From Enterobacter sp. Ag1 (lineage in GTDB: Bacteria > Pseudomonadota > Gammaproteobacteria > Enterobacterales > Enterobacteriaceae), in the NCBI GenBank assembly GCA_000277545.1, contig AKXM01000031.1:1-64000 (forward strand): 64,000 bases of DNA, read 5' to 3'. The notes beneath the pieces were generated by a model that had not been told where the DNA came from, ran no database searches, and saw only the letters and a list, made by a program, of their open reading frames with translations. Shown here piece after piece: positions 39,160-47,747 of the stretch. Position 1 is the stretch's first letter, and each line of letters starts with the position of its first letter. Both the position numbers and the translations under genes were made by a program.

Positions 39160-40566
39160 ATGGGAAAATTACGGCCTGTTGCGTTATGGCTGGCTTGCGG
39201 TCTGTTTTCACTCCAGGCCTGGGCCGACGACGCGCCTACTTCTATTACGACTCAGGGTCTGGCTCAACAACAAGAGCTGCCCTCACTCGATGGCTCCACT
39301 GCCCTCCCGCTGAATGCCCCTGCGCCCGGAACCTTAACGCTGAACGACGCGGTCAACCGCTCCGTCACCTGGCACCCCAGCATTCGCGAAGCTATTGGCA
39401 AACTCTCCAGCCAGTCTGAACAGATTAACGTCGCCAAATCGAAGTACTACCCGCAGATCAGCGCCGGCATGAACAACGGCTACACCAATACTTACACCAA
39501 CAGCGGCTACAGCCCGTCGCTGGTGCTTTCTCTGTCCCAGATGCTCTATGACTTCGGCAAAGTCGCAAGCCAGGTCCGCGCGGAAACCGCAGGGGAAGCC
39601 CAGGCCCAGGCCAACGTGCTGGTGAGCATTGACACCGTCGGGCACGACACCGCCTCGGCGATGGTGCAGGTGCAGCTCTGGCAGCAAATGGTCGACATCG
39701 CCAAAGAACAGCTGGACGCGCTGACCGCCATTGGCCGCCTGACTCAGGAGCGGAACGACCAGGGCGCAACCTCGATGTCCGACGTGGTGCAAACCGACGC
39801 GCGTATCGAATCCGCCCGCTCGCAGCTGATCCAGTATGAATCCAACCTCGACAGCACCCAGGCGACGCTGATGAGTCAGCTTGGCTGGACCAGCCTCAAC
39901 AAAGTCAGCCCTGATTTTCCGCAGAAGCTGAATAACAGCTGTAACGTGGCGAAGCCGGACGACCGCCTGGTGCCCGCTGTCCTTGCCGCCTGGGCGCAGG
40001 CCAACGTGGCGCAGGCTAACCTCGACTACGCCAACTCGCAGATGACGCCGACCATCTCGCTGGAGCCGTCCGTGCAGCACTACCTGAACAACAACTATTC
40101 CGGCAGCGAAGTACTGAACCGCACGCAATACTCGGCGTATATCCGCGTCGAAATGCCGATTTACCAGGGCGGTGGCCTGACGGCACGCCGCAACGCCGCC
40201 AGCCATGCGCTGGAAGCGGCGCAGTCCGGTATCGACCGGGTTCGGCTGGACGTGCGCCAGAAGCTGCTGGAATCCCGCAGCCAGGCCATTAGCCTCGCCA
40301 CCGCGCTCCAGGTGCTGCAGCGCCAGGAACAACTGAGCGCCCGCACCCGCGAGCTGTACCAACAGCAGTATCTCGACCTGGGCTCCCGCCCGCTGCTGGA
40401 CGTGCTCAACGCCGAGCAGGAAGTCTTCCAGGCGCGCTTCGCCCAACAACAAACGCTGAGCCAGCTCCATCAACTGCAGCTTAACTGCCTGTATAACACC
40501 GGCAAATTACGCACCGCATTTGGTCTGGAACACCGCAACATCCAGTCCCTGGAGATTCAGCCATGA
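39160..40566 (+). CDS. bapB: TolC-family outer membrane protein of the adhesin type I secretion system
   Basis: 468 residues. A signal peptide (about 1-22, ending AWA) is followed by a TolC-like outer membrane efflux fold with two OEP repeats. Features are LTLNDAVNRSVTWHPSIREA, long helices rich in Gln/Ala, and a C-terminal repeat with RVEMPIYQGGGLTARRNAA and LGSRPLLDVLNAEQEVFQARF. It is the outer membrane channel for BapA. Its position directly after bapA and four-base overlap with the exporter gene (ATGA at 40563) mark it as dedicated rather than general TolC. Confidence 0.9.
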   Translation: MGKLRPVALWLACGLFSLQAWADDAPTSITTQGLAQQQELPSLDGSTALPLNAPAPGTLTLNDAVNRSVTWHPSIREAIGKLSSQSEQINVAKSKYYPQISAGMNNGYTNTYTNSGYSPSLVLSLSQMLYDFGKVASQVRAETAGEAQAQANVLVSIDTVGHDTASAMVQVQLWQQMVDIAKEQLDALTAIGRLTQERNDQGATSMSDVVQTDARIESARSQLIQYESNLDSTQATLMSQLGWTSLNKVSPDFPQKLNNSCNVAKPDDRLVPAVLAAWAQANVAQANLDYANSQMTPTISLEPSVQHYLNNNYSGSEVLNRTQYSAYIRVEMPIYQGGGLTARRNAASHALEAAQSGIDRVRLDVRQKLLESRSQAISLATALQVLQRQEQLSARTRELYQQQYLDLGSRPLLDVLNAEQEVFQARFAQQQTLSQLHQLQLNCLYNTGKLRTAFGLEHRNIQSLEIQP

Positions 40567-42770
40567 GCCAGACAGCCTCTCCCAATGAGGAGTTTTTAAG
40601 CGAACAGGCCCTGACCCAATGGGCCCACGCCATCAGTCACGTCGCCGGGCACTACCGCGTGGTTTGCTCCCCCGGCACCATTCAGGCCAACGCCCCATGG
40701 TTCAAAGACAAAACTAAAGTCGCCGCGCTGACCCATCTTTCGCGCCAGGCCGGGCTGTCCTTCCATATGCTGGGCAACACCGAAAAAGCGATATCCCAAT
40801 GGCGGCTGCCGGTGGTGGTGGACTTAGCCAACGGCCAGATCGCGGTGTTCGAGCAGTTTGACGGCGAAGACACCGTGGATATTTGCTACTTCGACGACGA
40901 ACGCCACACCAACCGCCAGTCGCTCAGCAAGCTGCTGCCGGAGATCCGCTTTGTGGCCGCCCTGCGCCCGCTCTCGGCGCTGAAAGACAGCCGCGTCGAC
41001 GCCTATATCTCACGCTTCAGCCCGGACTGGATGAAAGAGCTGATCATGCTGGACATTCGCCCTTACGGCCCGGTAATGCTGGCAGCTTTTTGGGTGAACG
41101 TGCTGTCGCTGGCCGGGATCCTGTTCTCGATGCAGGTATACGACCGGGTGATCCCGGCTCAGTCATACCCGACGCTCTACGTGCTGGCGACCGGGGTGCT
41201 GATCGCCGTGGTGTTCGGCTTCATTCTGAAAGTCACGCGCAGCAACATCATGGACGTGCTGGGCAAGCGGGCCGACATGCGCATTTCGGATCGCGTCTTT
41301 AGCCACGCCCTGCGGCTGCGCAACAGCGCCGTGCCCCGCTCCACCGGCAGCTTTATTTCTCAGCTGCGCGAGCTGGAGCAGATCCGCGAGATGATCACCT
41401 CCTCAACCATCTCGACGATCGTCGATCTGCCGTTCTTTATCTTGTTTGTTGGGGTGCTGGCGATCATTGCCCCGCAGCTGGCGTGGATCGCGCCGGTTGC
41501 CGCCATCGTGATGGTGCTGCCTGGCCTGCTGCTGCAGAAAAAGCTCGCCACGCTGGCCAACCAGGCCGCCCACGAATCCACCCTGCGCAACGCCGTGCTG
41601 GTGGAAAGCGTGCAGGGGCTGGAGGACATCAAGCTGATGCAGGCGGAAAACCGCTTCCTCCAGCAGTGGAACAGCTACATCCGCATTACCGCCGAATCCG
41701 GTCTGAAAACCCGCGAACTCACCCAGGGCTTAATCAGCTGGGGGATCACCATTCAGAGCCTGGTGTTTGTGGTAGTGGTGCTGTTCGGCGCGCCGCTGGT
41801 AATTGAAGGTGAAATGACCACCGGGGCCATGGTCGCCGCCTCGATGCTGGCCTCAAGGATGATTGCCCCGATGGCCAACCTGTGCGGCGTCCTCGCCCGC
41901 TGGCAGCAGGTCAAAGCCGCCAAACAGGGGCTGGACAGCATCATGCAGCTGCCGGTGGAAACCCAGCGCGATGAAAACCTGATCCATAAAGACATCCTCC
42001 ACGGCCACTACCTGTTTGAAAGCGCGCAGTTCAAATACCACAGCGAAGATCCGCGCATTCCGCTGCGCATTGCCCGCCTTGAGATCCAGCGCGGCGAGCG
42101 CATTGCCGTGCTCGGGCGCAACGGCGCGGGGAAATCCACGCTGCTGCAGGCGCTTGCCGGCGGGGTCGATCTCGCCAGCGGCGAAGCCCGGCTCGACGAT
42201 CTCGCGATGTCGCAAATCGACATGGCGGATCTGCGCCGCAACATCGGCTTCCTGAGCCAGAACGCGCGGCTGTTCTACGGCACGCTGCGGGAAAACCTCA
42301 CCTTGGGTGCGCCGCACGCCAGCGACGAGGCTATCTTCGAGGCGCTGGACGTGAGCGGCGCGAGCAACTTCGTGAAGCACCTGCCCAAAGGCCTGGATCA
42401 TCCGATCATGGAAGGCGGCAGCGGGCTTTCCGGCGGGCAGCGGCAGTCGATCCTGCTGGCGCGGATGCTGCTGCGCTCGCCCAACATCGTGCTGCTCGAC
42501 GAGCCCACCGCCTCGCTGGACGACCATACCGAACGGGAATTTATTCAGCGGCTGAACCAGTGGCTCGGGCATCGCACGCTGGTCGTCGCCACCCACCGCG
42601 TGCCGGTGCTCGAACTGGTCGAGCGCGTGCTGGTGCTGAAAGACGGCCAGCTGGTAATGGATGCACCGAAGGCGCAGGCGCTCGGCGCCGCAAGACCGGC
42701 ACAGGCTCAGGCCCCGGCCGCCGCCCAGACACCACCGCGGGAGTGGAACAATGAAAACCAGTCAGCATGA
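40563..42770 (+). CDS. bapC: Type I secretion ABC exporter (permease-ATPase)
   Basis: 735 residues, LapB/HlyB type. An N-terminal C39-like domain (about 10-150) lacks the catalytic Cys pattern, so it would bind rather than cleave substrate. Six transmembrane helices span about 170-440. The ATPase domain has Walker A LGRNGAGKST (about 517), signature LSGGQRQS (622), Walker B NIVLLDEPTASLD (641) and the H-loop ATHR. It powers export of BapA with BapB and BapD. It overlaps bapB by four bases and bapD by 20. The extreme C-terminus is Ala/Gln/Pro-rich. Confidence 0.93.
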   Translation: MSQTASPNEEFLSEQALTQWAHAISHVAGHYRVVCSPGTIQANAPWFKDKTKVAALTHLSRQAGLSFHMLGNTEKAISQWRLPVVVDLANGQIAVFEQFDGEDTVDICYFDDERHTNRQSLSKLLPEIRFVAALRPLSALKDSRVDAYISRFSPDWMKELIMLDIRPYGPVMLAAFWVNVLSLAGILFSMQVYDRVIPAQSYPTLYVLATGVLIAVVFGFILKVTRSNIMDVLGKRADMRISDRVFSHALRLRNSAVPRSTGSFISQLRELEQIREMITSSTISTIVDLPFFILFVGVLAIIAPQLAWIAPVAAIVMVLPGLLLQKKLATLANQAAHESTLRNAVLVESVQGLEDIKLMQAENRFLQQWNSYIRITAESGLKTRELTQGLISWGITIQSLVFVVVVLFGAPLVIEGEMTTGAMVAASMLASRMIAPMANLCGVLARWQQVKAAKQGLDSIMQLPVETQRDENLIHKDILHGHYLFESAQFKYHSEDPRIPLRIARLEIQRGERIAVLGRNGAGKSTLLQALAGGVDLASGEARLDDLAMSQIDMADLRRNIGFLSQNARLFYGTLRENLTLGAPHASDEAIFEALDVSGASNFVKHLPKGLDHPIMEGGSGLSGGQRQSILLARMLLRSPNIVLLDEPTASLDDHTEREFIQRLNQWLGHRTLVVATHRVPVLELVERVLVLKDGQLVMDAPKAQALGAARPAQAQAPAAAQTPPREWNNENQSA

Positions 42771-43941
42771 CGTCACCATGGATGACCCGGACATCCAGCG
42801 CGAAAGCGAATTTTCCGGGGCGAGCCGCATTATCCTGCTCATCACGCTGCTGTTTGCTCTGTTCGGCGTCTGGGCGTGGTTCGGCACGCTGGACGAAGTC
42901 TCCACCGGCACCGGGAAAGTGGTGCCGAGTTCCCGCGAGCAGATTTTGCAGTCGCTGGACGGCGGGATAGTCACCGAGCTGCTGGTGCACGAGGGCGATA
43001 AAGTGCAAGCCGGACAAATCGTCGCCCGCCTCGACCCGACCCGCTCCGAGTCCAACGTCGGGGAAAGCACGGCTCGCTATCGCGCCTCTCTCGCCTCCAG
43101 CGCGCGGCTTTACGCGGAAGTAAATGACCAGCCGCTGAAGTTCCCGGACTCGCTCAAAGCGTTTCCGGATCTCCTCGCCTCCGAAACCCGGCTGTATAAA
43201 ACCCGCCGGGCGCAGCTGAACGACTCCGAAGCCGAGCTGCGGGACGCGCTAACGTCGGTCAACAAGGAGCTGGATATCACCCAGCGACTGGTGAAAAGCG
43301 GCGCGGCGAGCCACGTGGAAGTGCTGCGCCTGCAGCGGCAGAAAAGCGACCTGGGCTTAAGGATCACCGACCTGCGCTCGCAGTATTACGTGCAGGCGCG
43401 CGAGGCGCTGTCGAAGGCCAATGCCGAAGTGGACATGCTGGACGCCATCATCAAAGGCCGTGAGGATTCGGTGAACCGCATGACCGTGCGTTCTCCGGTG
43501 CGCGGCATCGTGAAGAACATTCAGGTCACCACCATCGGCGGCGTTATTCCGCCAAACGGTGAGATGATGGAGATTGTGCCGGTGGACGATCACCTGCTGA
43601 TTGAGGCGCGGCTCTCCCCTCGCGACATCGCCTTTATTCACCCCGGCCAGCGCGCGCTGGTGAAAATCACCGCCTACGATTACGCCATTTACGGCGGGCT
43701 GGAAGGCACGGTAGAAACCATCTCCCCGGACACCATTCAGGACAAAGTGAAGCCGGAAATCGTCTACTACCGGGTGTTTATCCGCACCAACCAGGACTAC
43801 CTGGTGAACAAAGTGGGCCACCATTTCTCCATCTCACCGGGGATGGTGGCGACCGTGGATATTAAAACCGGGCAGAAAACTATTGTTGAGTACCTGATTA
43901 AGCCGTTCAACCGCGCCCGCGAGGCGCTACGCGAACGTTAA
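42751..43941 (+). CDS. bapD: HlyD-family periplasmic adaptor of the adhesin secretion system
   Basis: 396 residues. A single N-terminal membrane helix (about 25-48), a lipoyl half (GKVVPSSREQILQSLDGGIVTELLVHEGDKVQAGQIVARL), a coiled-coil hairpin (about 110-250) and a second barrel with the HlyD signature (IHPGQRALVKITAYDYAIYGGLEG) are seen. It links the ABC exporter to the TolC-like channel. I chose ATG 42751 (MKTSQHDV), which overlaps the bapC stop by 20 bases; upstream in-frame codons form a low-complexity Arg-rich shadow of bapC. Confidence 0.92.
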   Translation: MKTSQHDVTMDDPDIQRESEFSGASRIILLITLLFALFGVWAWFGTLDEVSTGTGKVVPSSREQILQSLDGGIVTELLVHEGDKVQAGQIVARLDPTRSESNVGESTARYRASLASSARLYAEVNDQPLKFPDSLKAFPDLLASETRLYKTRRAQLNDSEAELRDALTSVNKELDITQRLVKSGAASHVEVLRLQRQKSDLGLRITDLRSQYYVQAREALSKANAEVDMLDAIIKGREDSVNRMTVRSPVRGIVKNIQVTTIGGVIPPNGEMMEIVPVDDHLLIEARLSPRDIAFIHPGQRALVKITAYDYAIYGGLEGTVETISPDTIQDKVKPEIVYYRVFIRTNQDYLVNKVGHHFSISPGMVATVDIKTGQKTIVEYLIKPFNRAREALRER

Positions 43942-44014
43942 TTAACCGCCTATCCCGCTGGTGCTGAAGGAATTTTGTACGAATGGCACTCTGCGGGATT
44001 TCTCTGCAGACGGC

Positions 44015-44044
44015 TGGTCACGCACGTAATAAATCTGTTATACT
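44015..44044 (+). promoter_or_regulatory. ssrA promoter
   Basis: -35 TGGTCA (44015-44020) and -10 TATACT (44039-44044), 18 bases apart. Transcription would start about seven bases before the mature tmRNA 5' end, like the short 5' extension of E. coli pre-tmRNA. Confidence 0.75.
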
Positions 44045-44058
44045 CGCCGGTACACATT

Positions 44059-44422
44059 GGGGCTGATTCTGGATTCGACGGGATTTGCGAAACCCAAGGT
44101 GCATGCCGAGGGGCGGTTGGCCTCGTAAAAAGCCGCAAAAAAATAGTCGCAAACGACGAAAACTACGCTTTAGCAGCTTAATAACCTGCTCTGAGCCCTC
44201 TCTCCCTAGCTTCCGCTCTTAAGACGGGGATCAAAGAGAGGTCAAACCCAAAAGAGATCGTGTGGATGCCTTGCCTGGGGTTGAAGCATTAAAACTAATC
44301 AGGATAGTCTGGTAATGGCGTGTCTGTCCGCAGTTGCCCGGCGAATGTAAAGACTGACTAAGCATGTAGTACCGAGGATGTAGAAATTTCGGACGCGGGT
44401 TCAACTCCCGCCAGCTCCACCA
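44059..44422 (+). ncRNA. ssrA: Transfer-messenger RNA
   Basis: 364 nucleotides, matching E. coli tmRNA (363) almost base for base. It begins GGGGCTGATTCTGGATTCGA and ends in the tRNA-like 3' half with GGTTCAACTCC and CCA. The tag frame at 44149-44181 reads ANDENYALAA then TAA, the same tag as E. coli, which marks stalled proteins for ClpXP/ClpAP. Pseudoknot segments follow. Its partner SmpB is encoded at 24.7 kb. The 3' end is a common integration site for genetic elements in enterobacteria. Confidence 0.98.
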
Positions 44423-44465
44423 AAATCCTTTGTTGACGGTTACCAGAGCCCGATACAAAGTCCTG

Positions 44466-44500
44466 AAAGCCCGCATGGCGAAAGTTATGTGGGCTTTTTT
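44466..44500 (+). terminator. ssrA terminator
   Basis: Stem AAAGCCCGCAT with ATGTGGGCTTT followed by a T run, 44 bases after the tmRNA 3' end. Confidence 0.88.
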
Positions 44501-45186
44501 GTGTGTCTAGTACCCTGACTCCAACATCTCATAGTTTTTTATTAAAAACCCCTGACGATTCTTTAGCACGGACAATTCATTAACTTTCAAATTGGCTACT
44601 GCCTCTATCTTGTGTTTTATTTCAATGACATACCCATAGCGGAGTGCTGTGCTCAGCTGAATCCGCAAAGATATATTATCGAACGCTTCGCTCTATAAAC
44701 CTTACTTTAAGCATATTATGTCCAATTGATCTAATAAGGCTTTACAATATTAACAACTTATTCTACGCACTTGCTGGGTAAGAAGTGTGACTTAAAATAG
44801 AATAAGTCACCTTCAAGAACCTTGTATAAGGTAAAAGCAAAACACCTACAAAAATAAGAGGTTATTTTTATTAATTTAATCAGCTACCTGCCTACATCAA
44901 CAGGTTTATCAACCCATAAACATTACAATTAATTACAATATGATTTGTATTTTGTAATAATTTTCACGTCCAACCTGGAGTTATCGACTACTATAAAACC
45001 ACAGCCTCAGGATTTAACCCTGAATACTGTAATTTAATTTTTAAAAAATTTCCTCTCACTAGTTCAGAGTATATATCCTTACCACCTCTGCATTGAGGTT
45101 GATAATGTCTTGCTTTTTCAATCCATTTGCCGTGCGTAAAAATACAACCTGCGCCGGAATGCAATATTAAATAAAGGAAAATAGAC
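44501..45186. other. AT-rich intergenic stretch after ssrA
   Basis: 686 bases with no credible gene on either strand and a marked A/T bias. The only clear structure is a dyad at 44782-44813, GTGACTTA-N8-TAAGTCAC flanked by GAAG and CTTC. No integrase, transposase or repeat of the tmRNA 3' end was seen. It probably contains the promoter of the next gene, but no consensus pair is convincing. Confidence 0.5.
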
Positions 45187-46137
45187 ATGACCCACATGTA
45201 TGATCAACCTGAAATTAAAAATCAGAATACAGAGACCAACTTCCCCCCGCCCTCTGTATACGTAAACAGTGCAGTTTCATGGGGTGCGATCTTTGCGGGA
45301 GCGGTCGCAGCGGCATCACTGGCATTGATTATGCTGATGCTGGGTGCCGGCTTAGGATTAACCTCTATTTCTCCTTGGGGAAATCATGGTGTTAGCGCTG
45401 AGACTGTGGGGATAGCGGCTATAGCGTGGTTAACGTTCACCCAAATAGTGGCTTCAGGAATGGGTGGTTACTTAGCGGGGCGACTTCGGACTAAACGTGT
45501 AGATGTTCATACAAATGAAATTTACTTTCGCGATACAGCACATGGATTTCTAACATGGGCAGTCGCCTCACTGATCTCCGCGATGCTTCTAACAACTACC
45601 ATCGGTTCAATTCTGGGGGGAAGTGCCAAAGTTGTAGGTTCCATTGCCGGTGGTGCTGCAACAGCAGCTTCTGTAGCAGGCGCATCCGGAATGGACCGTA
45701 GTTCGTCTGCACTTTCAGGTTCACCAATGGAATATTTTATTCATTCGATGTTCAGGACAGGCAATGCAACATCAACGGATGGCAATCAACCAGCCCCTCA
45801 ACAAGATATTTCAGCAGGTCAACTGGGGGAAGTGACGGGTATCTTTGCCAATAGTATTGGCAGTGGTTCATTACCCCAGGAAGACCTTCAGTATGTTTCA
45901 AAGTTGATTGCTCAGCATACGGGCATCAGTCAACAAGAAGCCGAACAGCGCGTGCAAGCCAGTTATGAAAAAGTCCAGATGAAATTAAAAGAAGCAAAAG
46001 TAAAAGCACAACAGGCCGCAGATACTGCACGAAAAACGACAAGTTACGTCATGCTGTGGACATTCATCTCATTGCTGATTGGTGCTTTCATCGCCAGTTT
46101 ATCTGCGACCTTTGGTGGTCGCCAACGTGATTTGTAA
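45187..46137 (+). CDS. Conserved hypothetical membrane protein
   Basis: 316 residues; I do not recognise a characterised family, though similar proteins in other proteobacteria are sometimes labelled PhnA-like. Hydrophobic segments lie at about 30-60, 75-100, 118-145 and 290-312; between the third and fourth is a Gly/Ala-rich stretch and a hydrophilic region with a predicted coiled coil (about 240-285, EQRVQASYEKVQMKLKEAK). The N-terminal 25 residues are polar. Start ATG 45187 follows AAAGGAAA. Base use is more A/T-rich than the core genes. A 24-codon hydrophobic frame follows 23 bases later and may be co-transcribed. Confidence 0.7.
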   Translation: MTHMYDQPEIKNQNTETNFPPPSVYVNSAVSWGAIFAGAVAAASLALIMLMLGAGLGLTSISPWGNHGVSAETVGIAAIAWLTFTQIVASGMGGYLAGRLRTKRVDVHTNEIYFRDTAHGFLTWAVASLISAMLLTTTIGSILGGSAKVVGSIAGGAATAASVAGASGMDRSSSALSGSPMEYFIHSMFRTGNATSTDGNQPAPQQDISAGQLGEVTGIFANSIGSGSLPQEDLQYVSKLIAQHTGISQQEAEQRVQASYEKVQMKLKEAKVKAQQAADTARKTTSYVMLWTFISLLIGAFIASLSATFGGRQRDL

Positions 46138-46160
46138 CTCACTATATTAAGGAGATTTCA

Positions 46161-46235
46161 ATGCGCTCATTATTACTTCTTTTTCTAGGCGTTCCCATTC
46201 CAATAATTATTCTGATTGCTTTGTTTGTCCATTAA
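46161..46235 (+). CDS. 24-residue hydrophobic microprotein
   Basis: A tiny frame from ATG 46161 with a near-perfect RBS (AAGGAG, eight bases before). It encodes 24 residues beginning MRSLLLLFLGVPIP and ending in His, nearly all hydrophobic, enough for one membrane helix with two prolines in the middle. It lies 23 bases after the preceding membrane protein gene, so the two are likely one transcript. I recall small peptides of the same look in other proteobacteria but have no function for them. Confidence 0.6.
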   Translation: MRSLLLLFLGVPIPIIILIALFVH

Positions 46236-46284
46236 CATTATGGACAAGATAGCGAAAAATATTATTGAGAGCACCTAAAAAATA

Positions 46285-46322
46285 GTCAAGCCTGAATTTT
46301 TCAATAGAAAATCAGGCCTGAC
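46285..46322 (+). terminator. Hairpin after the microprotein gene
   Basis: Long stem: GTCA, GCCTGA and TTTTTC pair with GAAAA, TCAGGC and TGAC around loop AATA. There is no T run after it. Likely the 3' end of the two-gene transcript. Confidence 0.55.
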
Positions 46323-46451
46323 GATTTCAACCACTCATTAAAAATCTCATTCCCTTTTACAATTGAGAAGCAATAACAATTGTTGACAGTCGATTATCAC
46401 TAAGTTCAACGTGTCACAAAAAATATAAATCAGTTAAAAGAGAGAGGTCTT

Positions 46452-46721
46452 ATGCTGTGGCTTGAAAAGGGTCTTTATGTACGAATCGTAGAATTAGAAA
46501 ATGGTCCTCGTCCACTTCCATTAAGCAGCGGTTTCAACTGCGAATTGGCTTACAGGGTACTGGGCTGTTTCAATGCTTCTGAGAGCTCAGATGCATTTTA
46601 CATTCTGGCCAATGATCGAGATGAGATCTGGTATATATGTAACAGACACTTACGCGTGTTAGGGCTCTTCCCTGATAAGAAAGACTTTCGCTTAGAAATA
46701 ATCAACGGGCTACGCCATTGA
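46452..46721 (+). CDS. Hypothetical 89-residue protein
   Basis: 89 residues (MLWLEKGLYVRIVELENGPR ...) with no family I recognise. No signal peptide or membrane helix; contains two Cys and several aromatic residues (DEIWYICNRHLRVLGLFP). An RBS AGAGAGG is nine bases upstream. Lies alone in the AT-rich segment; the frame ends at 46721. Moderately likely to be a real gene because of the RBS and normal amino acid composition. Confidence 0.6.
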   Translation: MLWLEKGLYVRIVELENGPRPLPLSSGFNCELAYRVLGCFNASESSDAFYILANDRDEIWYICNRHLRVLGLFPDKKDFRLEIINGLRH

Positions 46722-47042
46722 CGAACCAAATCAGAAGTTTGAACGTCTGTTAAAAGACGCTCAGAGCCTGACGGAACTGCAGTGAGAAACACATCAACAT
46801 ACTAATAATAAATTCACCGTCTTTTCTGCGAGTCGGATTTCATTTATCCCACCCATTTCTCAGCCAAATCTGGCCAGGCGGCAACCCGCCCTAACCGCTA
46901 ATCACAACCAACTAGTGGGAGCAGTTCATAACTGATGAGCATAATAAGCCGAAGAAAAAAATCAACATAAATACAATTACTTATATTGTGCGCCACATTC
47001 GGGATTCGAAAAAATTCCAGCCTTCACCCGCCATTACGCTAA
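46722..47042. other. Intergenic stretch with no recognised gene
   Basis: About 320 bases, AT-rich in the middle, without a credible gene. A small hairpin CGTCT-GTTAAA-AGACG lies near 46742-46757. Nothing else recognised. Confidence 0.4.
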
Positions 47043-47117
47043 GTGGATTCTGGCTTGCAGAAGCAGGTCAAAGCGTTTATCGAGGATGTTGTCGCGCCGA
47101 AGCCGCGCGGAGTCTGA
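47043..47117 (+). pseudogene. Possible C-terminal relic of a lost gene
   Basis: A 24-codon stretch reads like the end of a protein (VDSGLQKQVKAFIEDVVAP...) and stops at TGA 47115-47117, with a hairpin after it. The frame is closed by TAA immediately upstream, and there is no RBS. Base composition jumps here from AT-rich to GC-rich. It looks like the 3' end left when the AT-rich segment was inserted or the gene was deleted. Family not recognised. Confidence 0.4.
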
Positions 47118-47126
47118 CTGATGACG

Positions 47127-47154
47127 CAAACCCCGGTGTCAGCGCCGGGGTTTG
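47127..47154. terminator. Hairpin between the relic and rarA
   Basis: Ten-base stem CAAACCCCGG/CCGGGGTTTG with an eight-base loop. T run is only three bases, so a weak terminator on either strand; placed between the relic (plus) and rarA (minus), both converging on it. Confidence 0.6.
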
Positions 47155-47205
47155 TCGTCGGGTAAAGGCAAAAGCATAAAGCGGGTTTCCCGCGCGGAGA
47201 AAACC

Positions 47206-47556
47206 TCAGGCCCCATAGCGGTTCCCGGTGTGCGCCAGCTGCCGACGCCATACGCCCGGCGCGATGCCGTACTGGCGCTTAAAGCTGCGGTTGAAAGACT
47301 GCTGGGAGTCAAAGCCCAGGGAGATCGCCACGTTCAGGATCGGCTCTGCGGTGCGGCTCAGGCGCTCAGCGGATTTTTTCAGCTTCTGCGCGCGAATGTA
47401 CTCGCCCAGGTTGTAGCCGGTGTGCTGCTTGAAGATCCGCTGCAGGTGCCACTTCGAGTACCCGGCCCGCGCTGAAACGGTATTGATGTCGAGGCGGCTG
47501 TCGAGGTGGGTATCAATCCAGCCGAGTAAATCATGCATGAAGGCATCGGTGCTCAT
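47206..47556 (-). CDS. rarA: AraC-family regulator RarA (MarA/SoxS/RamA-like)
   Basis: 116 residues, a minimal AraC/XylS protein with two helix-turn-helix motifs and no ligand domain, like MarA, SoxS and RamA. GYSKWHLQRIFKQHTGYNLGEYIR and GFDSQQSFNRSFKRQYGIAPG are the family cores. It is divergent from oqxA, the arrangement of Klebsiella rarA-oqxAB, where RarA activates the pump. Start ATG 47554-47556 with AGGGGAGAG ahead; 16 additional open codons upstream have no RBS. Confidence 0.88.
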   Translation of the reverse strand: MSTDAFMHDLLGWIDTHLDSRLDINTVSARAGYSKWHLQRIFKQHTGYNLGEYIRAQKLKKSAERLSRTAEPILNVAISLGFDSQQSFNRSFKRQYGIAPGVWRRQLAHTGNRYGA

Positions 47557-47718
47557 TGTCTCTCTCCCCTGCGGGTTTGTTAAAAGCATCTTTATCAGTT
47601 GCATTTAAATCTGACCTGCTTTGACAATAATTGCAAGTTTTATTGTTACATTAAATCCTCGTTACAAATGGGCCTTTTTCGAATGGCACAAATAGCACAG
47701 AAAGTGCAACAATTATTC

Positions 47719-47747
47719 TTGCACTTAGTTCTACGCCTTCCTACAAT
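47719..47747 (+). promoter_or_regulatory. oqxAB promoter with possible mar/rar box
   Basis: -35 TTGCAC (47719-47724), 17-base spacer, -10 TACAAT (47742-47747). The -35 overlaps GCAC-N7, the core of the mar/sox/rob box, so RarA could bind here. GGCACAAA near 47694 and TTTTGTGCC near 47783 form an inverted pair flanking the promoter and could be OqxR sites. Promoter boxes are seen; regulator assignment is inference. Confidence 0.6.

Noticed and set aside
44423..47200. Integrated prophage or island with integrase at the ssrA 3' end
   Set aside because: No integrase frame and no second copy of the tmRNA 3' end was found by reading; only composition and orphan genes hint at insertion.
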